DNA from: DAMCZI01 sp032095175
GTDB lineage: Bacteria; Bacillota; Clostridia; Clostridiales; Caloramatoraceae
DNA length: 64,000 bases
Direction: 5' to 3'
Assembly: GCA_032095175.1 (NCBI GenBank)
Contig: DAMCZI010000010.1
Coordinates: 60,901 to 124,900 of the forward strand
The stretch's first letter is position 1. Each line of letters starts with the position of its first letter. A program made the translations under genes and the position numbers. Below, in pieces: positions 34,095-42,746 of this stretch. A model generated the notes under the pieces. The model saw only the letters and a list, made by a program, of their open reading frames with translations, did not search any database and was not told the DNA's origin.

Positions 34095-35621
34095 TTAATT
34101 ATGTTTTATATCATTATATAATTGAATTTTTTTCGATGAACCTGACAGCTTATCCATAAGAATATACAATGCAAGAAAAATACAGTATGCACTAAGTATT
34201 ATAACTGGAGTGCTCTTTAAATTAATCAGCAATGCTTTAATGAGTATATACATAAAGATTGAAATTAAAAAGGGTAAGATTATATTCTCAAAGGCTTTTA
34301 GTTTATAATCAAAATTTCTCTTAATAACAGTGAAGTTTAAAATCAATCCCAGCATTCCTGAAAGAGCAAAATCTACTGCATATCCCTTTACGTTGACTGA
34401 TGGTATTGCCAGGAATATATAAAGAATTATAAGGTCAAAAATAGATAGTATAGTAGAGTTTATAAGAAGGCTTTTCTGTTTGCCAAGTCCATTTAAAAGT
34501 GCAAAGCTTACAGATTCTATATATACTATCGGGAGAAATGGCGCTAAAACCCTAAGCAATTCACCTACTGCAGGATCTTTAAAAAAGAATTCGCCAAGTT
34601 TTAATGGAATTGCAAACATAAGTACGGCAGAGGAAAAGGCTGTGATTGATGCTATTTTTAAAGCTATATTTATTCTATGGTTTATTATGTGGTTCTTTTT
34701 AAAGGTTACTGCTTCTGAAATTGATGGTATAAGTAAAATATTAAGAGAGCCTATTATTATTGCAGGATAAAAGGCTATATTTAAAGCCATACCCTGAAGC
34801 TTTCCTAAAAGAGAAAGTGAAGTCTCATAGGGTATTCCTGCAGCTTGAAGTCTTTGGGGTATTAGTACGGTTATAATAGTTCCAAAAAGAGTTGAAAGTA
34901 TACCATTTAACCCTAAGGGTATTGATAACTTTAATACATTAAAAATAAGTTGAAAGCCATTGTCACACTTTCCATATCCAGGGTTTTTCAACGAGTATCT
35001 CTTATAAAAACTGTAGAGAAGGATTAGACTTAATAATTCTGCACAGGTCATAGAAAATATTGCTCCTCCAGCAGAAAACTCCATACCAAACTTTGAAGTT
35101 ATTGATATAACAAAATAGAGCGCACCTATCCTAAAGGCCTTTTCTATGATATCTATCAACGCAGGTTCCATAACTCTTTGCAGTCCATAAAATACGCCCT
35201 TAATAACTGATGAAATAGAAACTACAATCAATGCGGGGCAAAAAGCAAGTATTCCATAGAGTGTCCTGGCATCTGAAAGTATATTTGATGATAAAAATTT
35301 TGCAAAGATTATTACTATTAATGTTATAATGGTTGACCATAAAAGTTCAAAAAGACATAGAACTCTGACGGTTTTATAGAGCTCCTTCAGTTTACCAAGG
35401 GCCTTTTTTTCAGCGGCTATTTTAGATAGAGTGATTGTGATTCCTCCACCTGTTAAGTATAGAAAAAACATATAAAGAGGCATTACAAGCTGGTATAATC
35501 CAACCCCTCTAGCACCAATTTTTCTTGAAAGCATTATTGAAAATATGAAGGCCAGGGTGCCTGTGGCTATATTAGATAGAGTTAGCAGTATGGTTTTTTC
35601 GAAAAATGCCGAGCGTTTCAT
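34095..35621 (-). CDS. spoVB: Stage V sporulation protein B-like lipid flippase (MOP superfamily)
   Basis: A 508-residue protein with about fourteen membrane helices. The N-terminus (T-I-L-L-T-L-S-N-I-A-T, R-K-I-G-A-R-G-V-G-L-Y-Q-L-V-M-P) is typical of the SpoVB/polysaccharide-export branch of the MOP superfamily. SpoVB is thought to flip lipid-linked precursors for spore cortex, which implies a spore former. Paralogues for other envelope polymers look similar, so the exact role is inferred. Confidence 0.85.
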   Translation of the reverse strand: MKRSAFFEKTILLTLSNIATGTLAFIFSIMLSRKIGARGVGLYQLVMPLYMFFLYLTGGGITITLSKIAAEKKALGKLKELYKTVRVLCLFELLWSTIITLIVIIFAKFLSSNILSDARTLYGILAFCPALIVVSISSVIKGVFYGLQRVMEPALIDIIEKAFRIGALYFVISITSKFGMEFSAGGAIFSMTCAELLSLILLYSFYKRYSLKNPGYGKCDNGFQLIFNVLKLSIPLGLNGILSTLFGTIITVLIPQRLQAAGIPYETSLSLLGKLQGMALNIAFYPAIIIGSLNILLIPSISEAVTFKKNHIINHRINIALKIASITAFSSAVLMFAIPLKLGEFFFKDPAVGELLRVLAPFLPIVYIESVSFALLNGLGKQKSLLINSTILSIFDLIILYIFLAIPSVNVKGYAVDFALSGMLGLILNFTVIKRNFDYKLKAFENIILPFLISIFMYILIKALLINLKSTPVIILSAYCIFLALYILMDKLSGSSKKIQLYNDIKHN

Positions 35622-35689
35622 TGCACACCGTCAAATATTGCTTCTCCTTATAAATATGGCGTAATGGCTTAAGCTATTCCTAAAAACTA

Positions 35690-35717
35690 AGTGTCAGGCA
35701 CGTGCCTAATACTGTCG
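35690..35717. repeat. TGCCAGGCACGTGGCAAGT-family palindrome, partial copy
   Basis: The string TGTCAGGCACGTGCCTAATA matches the outer arm of the copies at 30158 and 54045 but lacks the long inner stem. It is probably a remnant. Confidence 0.5.
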
Positions 35718-35818
35718 ATTTATATATTTTTATTGAATCCATATTGAACAATAGTGCATAATATAAAGTGCAAAGGATACGGATAATAGTTTATGTTATG
35801 CTAAAACTATATTTGATA

Positions 35819-35935
35819 ATATATAAATCGCAAAAAAGATTTAAATAATGTATATTGCGATTTGTGAATCAAGGAATATGATTTTGCATAAATGTTTAGA
35901 GCCGAGCAATGTAGAATCATTTATGTGAAACATAT
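35819..35935 (+). repeat. Twin-hairpin repeat, copy 5
   Basis: Hairpin 1 is AAATCGCAA/TTGCGATTT. Hairpin 2 is TTTTGCATAAATG/CATTTATGTGAAA, with two consensus G-C pairs changed to G-U pairs. The loop ends AGCAATGTAGAAT. With the partial palindrome at 35690 it occupies the gap of about 340 bp between spoVB and the phospholipase-like gene. Confidence 0.88.
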
Positions 35936-35973
35936 GGTAGATATCAAGATTTTAAAGTATGGGGATGATTTTT

Positions 35974-36738
35974 GTGATAGATGTCATAGAGAGATCCTAT
36001 TCTGCAGTGCTAAGAAGACTTTTTTGGGCAGTAAATCCTATAAAGAAGAAGATAATAAAGACAGAGTGTGAGGTTCACAAATTTATAAACAATCAGAGTG
36101 TTATGATATTGAAAAATGATGGGCATGGAGCAGCATATAATCTGATGGCTGCATATTTAGATGATATTAATGAAGGAGCAGTTTGGGCAGATCAGGATTT
36201 TAAGAGTTCAAACCACTTTTATAGTCCCTCAAAGAACAAGGGATTGTTTGGTAGAAGCAATGCACATAAGGAATTCATGGTATATTATAATAGAGCTTTA
36301 AGCTGTTATTCTACAGGAAATTATAAAAGAGCGATGTTTTATTTAGGGTCCGCCTGTCATCTTATTCAAGATGTTACGGTGCCCCAGCATGCAAATATAA
36401 GGCTTATGGCAAACCATAGAAAGTATGAACAGTGGGTTATAAGGGTATATAAGAAGCACGATAGTTTTAAAGCAGTGAGAGGTGGAATATATCTTAAAAA
36501 TGCAAAGGACTATATAAGATACAACAGTTTGGAATCTATAGAAGCTTATAAAAAATTTTCTTTAGAAAATGTTTTGGAGAAACGTTTTTATGATATAACG
36601 TCAATTATATTGGTACTTGCACAGAAAACAACTGCAGGCCTTATGCTTAATTTTTATAAGGATACCGCGAGAATAAGACCTAAAATTAAAAAGAGAAAAG
36701 GACTTTTGGGGAAAATTTCAAAAAAGCAAAGGTTATAA
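35974..36738 (+). CDS. Zinc-dependent phospholipase C-like protein without signal peptide
   Basis: A 254-residue protein with the whole zinc phospholipase C core: W...H-K-F-I-N, L-K-N-D-G, Q-D-F-K-S-S-N-H-F-Y, F-Y-L-G-S-A-C-H-L-I-Q-D-V-T-V-P-Q-H and H-R-K-Y-E-Q-W. These supply the His/Asp/Glu zinc ligands of Bacillus and Clostridium PLC. There is no secretion signal and no C-terminal C2-like domain, and the tail is very basic. Start GTG 35974 is chosen because the upstream ATG 35959 lacks a ribosome site, while GGGGATGA at 35961 is well placed for the GTG. Whether it acts on lipids inside the cell is open. Confidence 0.78.
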   Translation: MIDVIERSYSAVLRRLFWAVNPIKKKIIKTECEVHKFINNQSVMILKNDGHGAAYNLMAAYLDDINEGAVWADQDFKSSNHFYSPSKNKGLFGRSNAHKEFMVYYNRALSCYSTGNYKRAMFYLGSACHLIQDVTVPQHANIRLMANHRKYEQWVIRVYKKHDSFKAVRGGIYLKNAKDYIRYNSLESIEAYKKFSLENVLEKRFYDITSIILVLAQKTTAGLMLNFYKDTARIRPKIKKRKGLLGKISKKQRL

Positions 36739-36790
36739 ATATTCTTTTCAAATGAAGAAAAAATGTATATAATGACCATGAGGTGGTAGA

Positions 36791-37363
36791 ATGGCAAAGA
36801 TTACTTGGAAACCGGGAACAATGCTCTATCCTGTTCCGGCTGTAATGGTAACATCAAGCTATGGTGATGTTGATAATATACTTACTGTATCATGGGTTGG
36901 AACGATATGTACAAATCCACCTATGGTCTCAATATCCATTAGACCAGGGAGATTTTCATATGATTTAATAAAAAAATCAGGAGAGTTTGCTATAAATATC
37001 CCTAATAAAGACCTAATTTATGCAGCGGATTTTTGTGGTGTAAAATCTGGAAGAGATGTAAACAAGTTTGAATTTCTAGGACTTCATAAGGAACAGGCTA
37101 GCAAAATAAATGTTCCACTTATAAAGGAAAGTCCTCTTTCAATAGAATGCAGGGTTAAGGATGTGTTAGAACTTGGAAGCCATCATATGTTCATAGCTGA
37201 TGTTGCAGCTGTGGATGTTGAGGAATCGCTTATTGATGGAGGAGGAAAACTTCATCTCGAAAAGGCAGAGCTTGCAGGATACAATCATGGTCAATATTTT
37301 ATTGCATCAAAGCATTCTGGCAGATTTGGTTTTTCTGTTGAAAAAAAGAAGAAAAGAAGATAA
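36791..37363 (+). CDS. Flavin reductase/flavoredoxin-like FMN-binding protein
   Basis: The 190-residue protein has the split-barrel FMN fold of the flavin reductase family: N-I-L-T-V-S-W-V-G-T-I-C-T-N-P-P-M-V-S-I-S-I-R and E-F-A-I-N-I-P. The family includes flavoredoxins of anaerobes that carry electrons with tightly bound FMN. Partner proteins are not adjacent. The C-terminus is lysine-rich. Start ATG 36791 follows GAGGTGG. Confidence 0.88.
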   Translation: MAKITWKPGTMLYPVPAVMVTSSYGDVDNILTVSWVGTICTNPPMVSISIRPGRFSYDLIKKSGEFAINIPNKDLIYAADFCGVKSGRDVNKFEFLGLHKEQASKINVPLIKESPLSIECRVKDVLELGSHHMFIADVAAVDVEESLIDGGGKLHLEKAELAGYNHGQYFIASKHSGRFGFSVEKKKKRR

Positions 37364-37369
37364 AGACTG

Positions 37370-37392
37370 CAGGCACTTGAATCAAGTGCCTG
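37370..37392. repeat. GGCACTTGA-family short palindrome
   Basis: CAGGCACTTGA-ATCAAGTGCCTG forms a perfect 10-bp stem with almost no loop. It carries the same outer core as the palindromes at 25065 and 55653 but without the long middle. Confidence 0.65.
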
Positions 37393-37400
37393 TTACTTTC

Positions 37401-37429
37401 GAAAATTCCTGCAATTGGCAGGAATTTTC
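37401..37429. terminator. Terminator after the flavin reductase gene
   Basis: GAAAATTCCTGC-AATTG-GCAGGAATTTTC, a 12-bp stem with A and T tracts on both sides. Confidence 0.8.
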
Positions 37430-37469
37430 GTTTATTTAAAGAATATTATCAATTGTTGGGGGTGATATA

Positions 37470-38030
37470 ATGAAAAAGAGCCTGGTTATAGATATGAGAG
37501 ATTTTAAAATTAAAGGTGATATATTAGATATTTCCCAGCCAGGTAATACAATTATATCTCAGTTTGTTTCAACTCAACTGGTTGAAGAAAATCCATTAGA
37601 AAAGGATTTTATAAGCTATAAATCGGGAAAACAATATGATGAAAAGGATAAATATGATTTAGCTCTTGCTTTTTTTTCATTAAACGTCATCTCCAGTAGA
37701 AGAAGGCTTAAGAATTTACTTGAAAGTGTAGGAAATGCTCTAAGATGTGGAGGAAAGCTTATAATCTGGGACTATCACTGTGAAGGTTATGGTATATTTG
37801 TAAATTTGAGAGTTAGAGCATTGATGGCAAAAGGTACAAACGGGATATTTGAACTTAGAATACATAATGCTCCATTAAAGCCTGGATTTTATCAGGTGAT
37901 AAGTATCCTTGAGAAAATAGGGCTTAGTATTTTAACAAGCAGAGTTTCTGGGAATACTTATTATATAGAAGCAGTGAAGGGGGATAAGAAAAAAAACGAT
38001 GAAGATAATTCTTGCAGCACTCAACGCTAG
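37470..38030 (+). CDS. Methyltransferase-like protein, function unknown
   Basis: The 186-residue protein resembles the second half of a class I SAM-dependent methyltransferase: L-A-L-A-F-F-S-L-N-V, L-L-E-S-V-G-N-A-L-R-C-G-G-K-L-I-I-W-D-Y. The usual N-terminal G-x-G motif is not clear, so SAM binding is uncertain. Its last 32 bp overlap the start of the radical SAM gene, which implies translational coupling and joint function. GGGGGTGATATA precedes the ATG. Confidence 0.65.
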   Translation: MKKSLVIDMRDFKIKGDILDISQPGNTIISQFVSTQLVEENPLEKDFISYKSGKQYDEKDKYDLALAFFSLNVISSRRRLKNLLESVGNALRCGGKLIIWDYHCEGYGIFVNLRVRALMAKGTNGIFELRIHNAPLKPGFYQVISILEKIGLSILTSRVSGNTYYIEAVKGDKKKNDEDNSCSTQR

Positions 38031-39672
38031 ATACATACATTCAAACCTTGCTATTCGCTATTTAAAAGCATCAGCAAGTGAATATGATATTGATATTTTA
38101 GAATATACAATAAATGAAAACATTCTTAACATATCCATTGATATAATATCCCAAAAACCTGATATTGTAGGGTTCTCATGTTATATATGGAATATTGAAA
38201 ATACCCTAAAGGTATGTGAAACATTACATGAGATGGATAAAAATATAAAAATAATACTTGGGGGACCAGAGGTTTCCTATGATACAGTGGAATTTATAAA
38301 AAGCCATCCATATGTAGATTATATAATAAAGGGTGAAGGAGAAGAAGTATTTAAGGAGCTTTTAGATTCTTTTAAAAGTGGAAATTACAAGCCTTTTAAT
38401 ATAAATGGAGTGGTTTTCAGGGATGAAGATCAATTTTATGGGGATGCAGGCATGAATGTAATAAAGGATTTGAATACCGTACCTTTCCCATATAAGGATG
38501 GTATTCCTGATAAAATTATTTACTACGAAGCAACCAGGGGATGCCCATTTAATTGCAGCTACTGCCTATCTTCAACAATAAAGGGTATAAGATACCTTGA
38601 TATAAAAAGAGTAAAGAGGGAATTATCCTATTTTATAGACAATGGTGTAAAGCTTGTTAAATTTGTTGATAGAACTTTTAACGCAAATAAAAAATTTGCA
38701 ATGGAAATATGGGAATACCTTATTGAAAACAGTAAGAACACTTCCTTTCATTTTGAAATAGCTGCAGACATAATGGATGATGATGAAATAGAGCTTTTAA
38801 AAAAGGCTCCTCCTGGACTTTTCCAGCTTGAAATAGGTGTGCAAACAACAAATGAAAAGATTTTAAAAAATATAAATAGAATTATGGATTTCAACAAGGT
38901 TAAAGGTAATGTGCAAAAGATAGAGGAGAAAGGAAATATCCACTGTCATCTTGATCTTATAGCGGGACTTCCTGGAGAGAATTTAAATTCCTTTAGGAAA
39001 TCCTTTGATATGTGCATGGAGATAAGACCTCAGGTACTTCAACTAGGCTTTTTAAAGGTTTTAAAAGGTTCACCAATATGCATAGATAAGGAAAGGTATG
39101 GAATACATAATATAAGCTATCCTCCATATCAGGTTCTTTATACAAATGATATTTCTCTGCAGGAAATGGTTGAACTATTAGAACTGGAGGAAGTTTTTGA
39201 AACCTATTATAACAGTGGAATATTTTCCATCACTATGAACTATATTCTTGATAGTACAGACTCGACCTATAGCTTTTTTATGGATTTTTGCAGTTATCTG
39301 CGTGAGAGAGACTTTTTGGGAAGAAATATTGATTTAAAGGGAAAGTTCAAACTGCTTTATGATTTTATGCTTATAAGTAATAAAGATAAAATTATAGCAG
39401 ATATAATGATACATGATTTCATATTAACTACAAAAAAATCCTGGCTCCCTGATTTTTTAAAAATGGATTTTTCAAAGGAAAATATCAGTATTGTAAATGA
39501 TAAAAGGGAGAAAATAATAGAGCAGCTTGGAAATGTAGACTTTAAAAGAACACTATGCCTTCCTACAAGGGTAAAGATATTGAAAAACAAAGGCAAATAT
39601 AGTTTTAAGGAATATGATGGTATTGTTGTTTTTGAACTTGATAATAGAAAATTTTCTTACATCAATTTCTAA
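37999..39672 (+). CDS. B12-binding radical SAM protein (DUF4080 type)
   Basis: The 557-residue protein has an N-terminal cobalamin-binding Rossmann fold (residues 1-130, with G-F-S-C-Y-I-W-N and L-G-G-P-E-V-S). A radical SAM core follows with R-G-C-P-F-N-C-S-Y-C, the C-x3-C-x2-C site for the 4Fe-4S cluster. The C-terminal 200 residues resemble DUF4080. Relatives catalyse methylations or other radical reactions; the substrate is unknown. It overlaps the preceding methyltransferase-like gene. Confidence 0.88.
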   Translation: MKIILAALNARYIHSNLAIRYLKASASEYDIDILEYTINENILNISIDIISQKPDIVGFSCYIWNIENTLKVCETLHEMDKNIKIILGGPEVSYDTVEFIKSHPYVDYIIKGEGEEVFKELLDSFKSGNYKPFNINGVVFRDEDQFYGDAGMNVIKDLNTVPFPYKDGIPDKIIYYEATRGCPFNCSYCLSSTIKGIRYLDIKRVKRELSYFIDNGVKLVKFVDRTFNANKKFAMEIWEYLIENSKNTSFHFEIAADIMDDDEIELLKKAPPGLFQLEIGVQTTNEKILKNINRIMDFNKVKGNVQKIEEKGNIHCHLDLIAGLPGENLNSFRKSFDMCMEIRPQVLQLGFLKVLKGSPICIDKERYGIHNISYPPYQVLYTNDISLQEMVELLELEEVFETYYNSGIFSITMNYILDSTDSTYSFFMDFCSYLRERDFLGRNIDLKGKFKLLYDFMLISNKDKIIADIMIHDFILTTKKSWLPDFLKMDFSKENISIVNDKREKIIEQLGNVDFKRTLCLPTRVKILKNKGKYSFKEYDGIVVFELDNRKFSYINF

Positions 39673-39770
39673 ATAAAAATCAGCTTGTGCAGTCATGAAT
39701 AAATTTTCGCATTTTGTGTATATTTTTTGACATAAAATGAGGAAATTAACGTATTGTTAATAAAAATATA

Positions 39771-39799
39771 TTAAACTTTAATATAAACTAATGTATAAT
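39771..39799 (+). promoter_or_regulatory. Putative promoter of the V-ATPase operon
   Basis: TTAAAC, 17-bp spacer, TATAAT. Transcription from here would give a leader of about 170 nt. The region 39673-39770 before it is AT-rich and empty. Confidence 0.6.
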
Positions 39800-39848
39800 A
39801 TTCTTTATAGGTAGAATGCCCAAATGTAAATCTATGTAAAACACATTA

Positions 39849-39933
39849 AAACTCTTGAAACTTGCCTGCTCAAGTAATTAGAGATGGAAAAACCTTGTGG
39901 AATTTTTTTAAAGGATAAGCTGCGCAAGAGTTT
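39849..39933 (+). ncRNA. Structured leader of the V-ATPase operon, candidate riboswitch
   Basis: AAACTCTTG (39849-39857) pairs perfectly with CAAGAGTTT (39925-39933) across 67 nt. Inside, ACTTG-CCTGCT-CAAGT forms a hairpin, and other conserved-looking single strands remain (GAGATGG, GGATAAGCTGCG). The closing stem ends 43 nt before the first start codon. Sodium-sensing riboswitches (Na+-I, formerly the DUF1646 motif) are known to precede genes for Na+ transport and Na+-driven ATP synthesis. This could be such an element, but I cannot confirm the consensus. Confidence 0.5.
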
Positions 39934-39975
39934 GTGGGTTATATATAGAGAATATCTTGTAAAGGTGGTGATACT

Positions 39976-40302
39976 TTGGCCTTTGATGTAGTTAAACAAA
40001 TAATCGATGTTGAAAGGGAGGGAGAGGATTTAATAATTAAAGCCCGAATGGAAGCTTCAGAAATACTGAAGTCTGCAAGGGAAAAATCTGATTCCGTAGT
40101 TCATAAGGCAAAAATGGATGCCGAGGAATACTACAAGAATGTAATCTCCAAGTATGAAGGAGAGGCCAACGAAGAGTCAAAGCCTATAATAGATGAGAGC
40201 TTAAAGATGAAGGAGCAGCTTGAAAACATACCTTCTGAATTGCTTGATAAGGCTCTTAATATGGTTATCGAGAGGATAGTGAATAGCCATGGCGATAGTT
40301 AA
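39976..40302 (+). CDS. V-type ATPase subunit H/G (peripheral stalk)
   Basis: A 108-residue highly charged protein that is almost all coiled coil (E-G-E-D-L-I-I-K-A-R-M-E-A-S-E-I-L). This is typical of the AhaH/NtpF stalk subunit that pairs with subunit E. Start is TTG 39976 behind AGGTGGTGA. It is the first gene of the nine-gene operon, and its 3' end overlaps the next gene by 14 bp. Confidence 0.88.
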   Translation: MAFDVVKQIIDVEREGEDLIIKARMEASEILKSAREKSDSVVHKAKMDAEEYYKNVISKYEGEANEESKPIIDESLKMKEQLENIPSELLDKALNMVIERIVNSHGDS

Positions 40303-42232
40303 AATGAAAAAAGTAACCATTGCTGCTCCTCATGATAACAGGGATGACATATTAAAGCTTGTTCAATCCTTAGGATGTGTTCATCTTGTTGATTTAAAGG
40401 AAAAACCTCTAGAAATTGAAGGGGTTGATTATTTTAAAGAAGCTAAAACTGTTACAGAAAGCGAGATGGAATACAGCAGGATTAAGTTTACCTATGATTT
40501 CTTGAATAAATATAGAAGCTCAAAAAATGGTGCTTTTTCTAAAAGAGAAGTAATCAGTAATGAGGATTTTGAAGCCTTAGGGGAAAAGATAAATTGGGAG
40601 AACTACTATCTTCAAAGCAAAGAAATTGAAGAGGGTATTAACTCTAATAAGAATAGAATGGGTAAAATTCTTGGAACCATAGAGCTTTATAGTCAGTGGA
40701 CTGATCTTGATGTAAGCTCTGAGGAGCTTGAGACAATAAAAAAAGCTGGATATTTCATAGGTACCTTGAACAAGAAATATGAAGCTCAGTTTTATGAGGA
40801 TTTATCAGATATTTCGGAAAATATTTATATTGAAAAAATATCTGAAAAGCAGCAGGACGTAAACTTGTTTATTCTGTTCCATAAGGGGAATACCCAGGAA
40901 ATTGCTGAAGCGATTAAAAAATATGGTTTTGCAAAGGCAAACATAGACATAAGTGTAAGGCCTGCAAAACAAATTGAAAGCTTAAGAAAAGAAGAAGAAC
41001 ATATATTAATTGAAAATAAAAAACTTGAGGACAAAGCCAGAAAACTTGCTGAAAATATAAAGGACATAGAAAAAATCTATGATTATATCGGAAGTAAGCT
41101 TGAAAAGGATTTGGCAGTTTCAAAGCTTATAAAGACTGCAAAAACCTTTATACTTCAAGGGTGGATACCTGATGAAAGTGTAAAGGAGTTTGAAGAGAAT
41201 TTCGAAAAGAAATATAATAATTGCTACATGGCAGTTGAAGAACCAGGAGAAGATGATGTTCCTCCTGTTGCATTAAAAAATAATGCACTTGCAGAACCAT
41301 TTGAAATAGTAACTACCATGTACAGTATGCCAATGCCAAATGAAGTTGATCCAACACCTATCTTTACACCATTTTTCCTTTTATTCTTTGGAATGATGAT
41401 GTCTGATGTTGGATATGGTTTGGGAATGCTTGTTGGCTCCATTATTATGCTGAAGTTTATGGACATTGAAGGTGGAGTTAGAAAGATAGCAAAGCTTATA
41501 CTTTATTCTAGTATACCAACAATAATTGTTGGATTCTTGTACGGCAGTTTCTTTGGAGCATCACTGCCATTTATGGAAAAGCCAATTATAAGCCCGCTTG
41601 ATAATCCTATGGGCATACTTGGAATTTCCGTTGCCTTTGGTATAGTTCATATATTGGTAGGCCTTGGAATTAAGGGATACCAGTTAATAAGAGATGGGCA
41701 TGTGATGGATGCTGTATGGGATGTGGGAACTATGTACGCCATTATCCTCGGTATAATATGGTTCGCTGCAGGAAATATGGGTTATGTTGGAGGCGCTAAT
41801 ATAGGCAAGATACTTGCTATTATAGGCGTTGTAGGATTATTCTATGCTTCAGGCAGAGGCAATGAGAGTATTGGAGGAAAGATTGGAGGAGGCTTGTTTG
41901 GTGTATACGGCCTTACAGGTTATGTAGGAGATGCTCTTTCATATTCAAGACTTATGGCATTAGGACTTGCTACAGGTCTTATAGGAAATGCCTTCAATAT
42001 AATGATAGGCATGATGGGAGAGGGCATAACACTTCCAAAGATAGTCCTTGCACCTATTGTATTAGGAGTAGGACATATCTTTAACCTTTTAATAAATGCA
42101 CTTGGTGCATATGTTCACACAAGCAGACTACAATATGTTGAGTTTTTCGGTAAGTTTTATGAGGGTGGAGGAACTGCCTTTGAACCCTTAAAGATAAAAA
42201 CTAAGTTTATAAAGGTTAATACTGAAAAGTAG
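40289..42232 (+). CDS. V-type ATPase subunit I (a subunit, ion path and stator)
   Basis: A 647-residue two-part protein. Residues 1-330 are soluble with coiled coils. The rest has seven or eight membrane helices, including F-F-L-L-F-F-G-M-M-M-S-D-V-G-Y-G and Y-S-R-L-M-A-L-G-L-A-T-G, where the essential Arg faces the K ring. It forms the ion half-channels with the c/K ring. Confidence 0.94.
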   Translation: MAIVKMKKVTIAAPHDNRDDILKLVQSLGCVHLVDLKEKPLEIEGVDYFKEAKTVTESEMEYSRIKFTYDFLNKYRSSKNGAFSKREVISNEDFEALGEKINWENYYLQSKEIEEGINSNKNRMGKILGTIELYSQWTDLDVSSEELETIKKAGYFIGTLNKKYEAQFYEDLSDISENIYIEKISEKQQDVNLFILFHKGNTQEIAEAIKKYGFAKANIDISVRPAKQIESLRKEEEHILIENKKLEDKARKLAENIKDIEKIYDYIGSKLEKDLAVSKLIKTAKTFILQGWIPDESVKEFEENFEKKYNNCYMAVEEPGEDDVPPVALKNNALAEPFEIVTTMYSMPMPNEVDPTPIFTPFFLLFFGMMMSDVGYGLGMLVGSIIMLKFMDIEGGVRKIAKLILYSSIPTIIVGFLYGSFFGASLPFMEKPIISPLDNPMGILGISVAFGIVHILVGLGIKGYQLIRDGHVMDAVWDVGTMYAIILGIIWFAAGNMGYVGGANIGKILAIIGVVGLFYASGRGNESIGGKIGGGLFGVYGLTGYVGDALSYSRLMALGLATGLIGNAFNIMIGMMGEGITLPKIVLAPIVLGVGHIFNLLINALGAYVHTSRLQYVEFFGKFYEGGGTAFEPLKIKTKFIKVNTEK

Positions 42233-42244
42233 GGAGGAATTTTT

Positions 42245-42733
42245 ATGAATTTGATGGAATTTTTAAATGCTAATGGAGGTCCTATACTTACACTTCTAGG
42301 TGTTGCACTTGCAGCATTAATCCCAGGAATAGGTTCTGCTAGAGGTACTGGTCTTGTTGGTGAGGCTGGTGCAGGGCTTATTTCAGAAGAACCAGAAAAG
42401 TTTGGTAAAGCATTGATACTACAGGTTATTCCTGGTACACAGGGTTTGTATGGATTCGTTATAGGTATTCTTATACTTGTTAACACAGGATTCCTTTCAA
42501 AGTCAATAAATCTATCACAGGGTATGCAAATACTTATGGCTTCACTGCCAATAGCTATAGTTGGATATAGATCAGCTATATACCAGGGTAAGACTGCTGC
42601 TGCAGGTATACAGATACTTGCTAAGAAGCCAGAGAAGTTCTTTAATGGTGTTATATTCGCAGTTATAGTTGAAACATATGCGCTTCTTGCATTCGTTATA
42701 TCATTCTTAATGTTGAACAACATAAAGCTGTAA
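42245..42733 (+). CDS. V-type ATPase subunit K (c-ring proteolipid), Na+-binding type
   Basis: The 162-residue proteolipid has four helices, a fused double hairpin. The Na+-coordinating set of Enterococcus hirae NtpK is present: P-G-T65-Q66-G-L-Y-G, Q114 in I-Y-Q-G-K and E143 in I-V-E-T-Y-A. Only the second hairpin has the ion-binding Glu, as in NtpK. This points to sodium rather than proton transport. GGAGG precedes the ATG. Confidence 0.94.
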   Translation: MNLMEFLNANGGPILTLLGVALAALIPGIGSARGTGLVGEAGAGLISEEPEKFGKALILQVIPGTQGLYGFVIGILILVNTGFLSKSINLSQGMQILMASLPIAIVGYRSAIYQGKTAAAGIQILAKKPEKFFNGVIFAVIVETYALLAFVISFLMLNNIKL

Positions 42734-42746
42734 GGGAGTGTCAGCT

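Noticed and set aside
19151..35935. CRISPR array or insertion sequence explaining the five repeats
   Set aside because: Copies are kilobases apart with genes between them, in both orientations, and no cas gene or transposase is present.
37200..37439. Open frame overlapping the flavin reductase gene
   Set aside because: It is a shadow of the flavin reductase coding sequence and runs through two hairpins.
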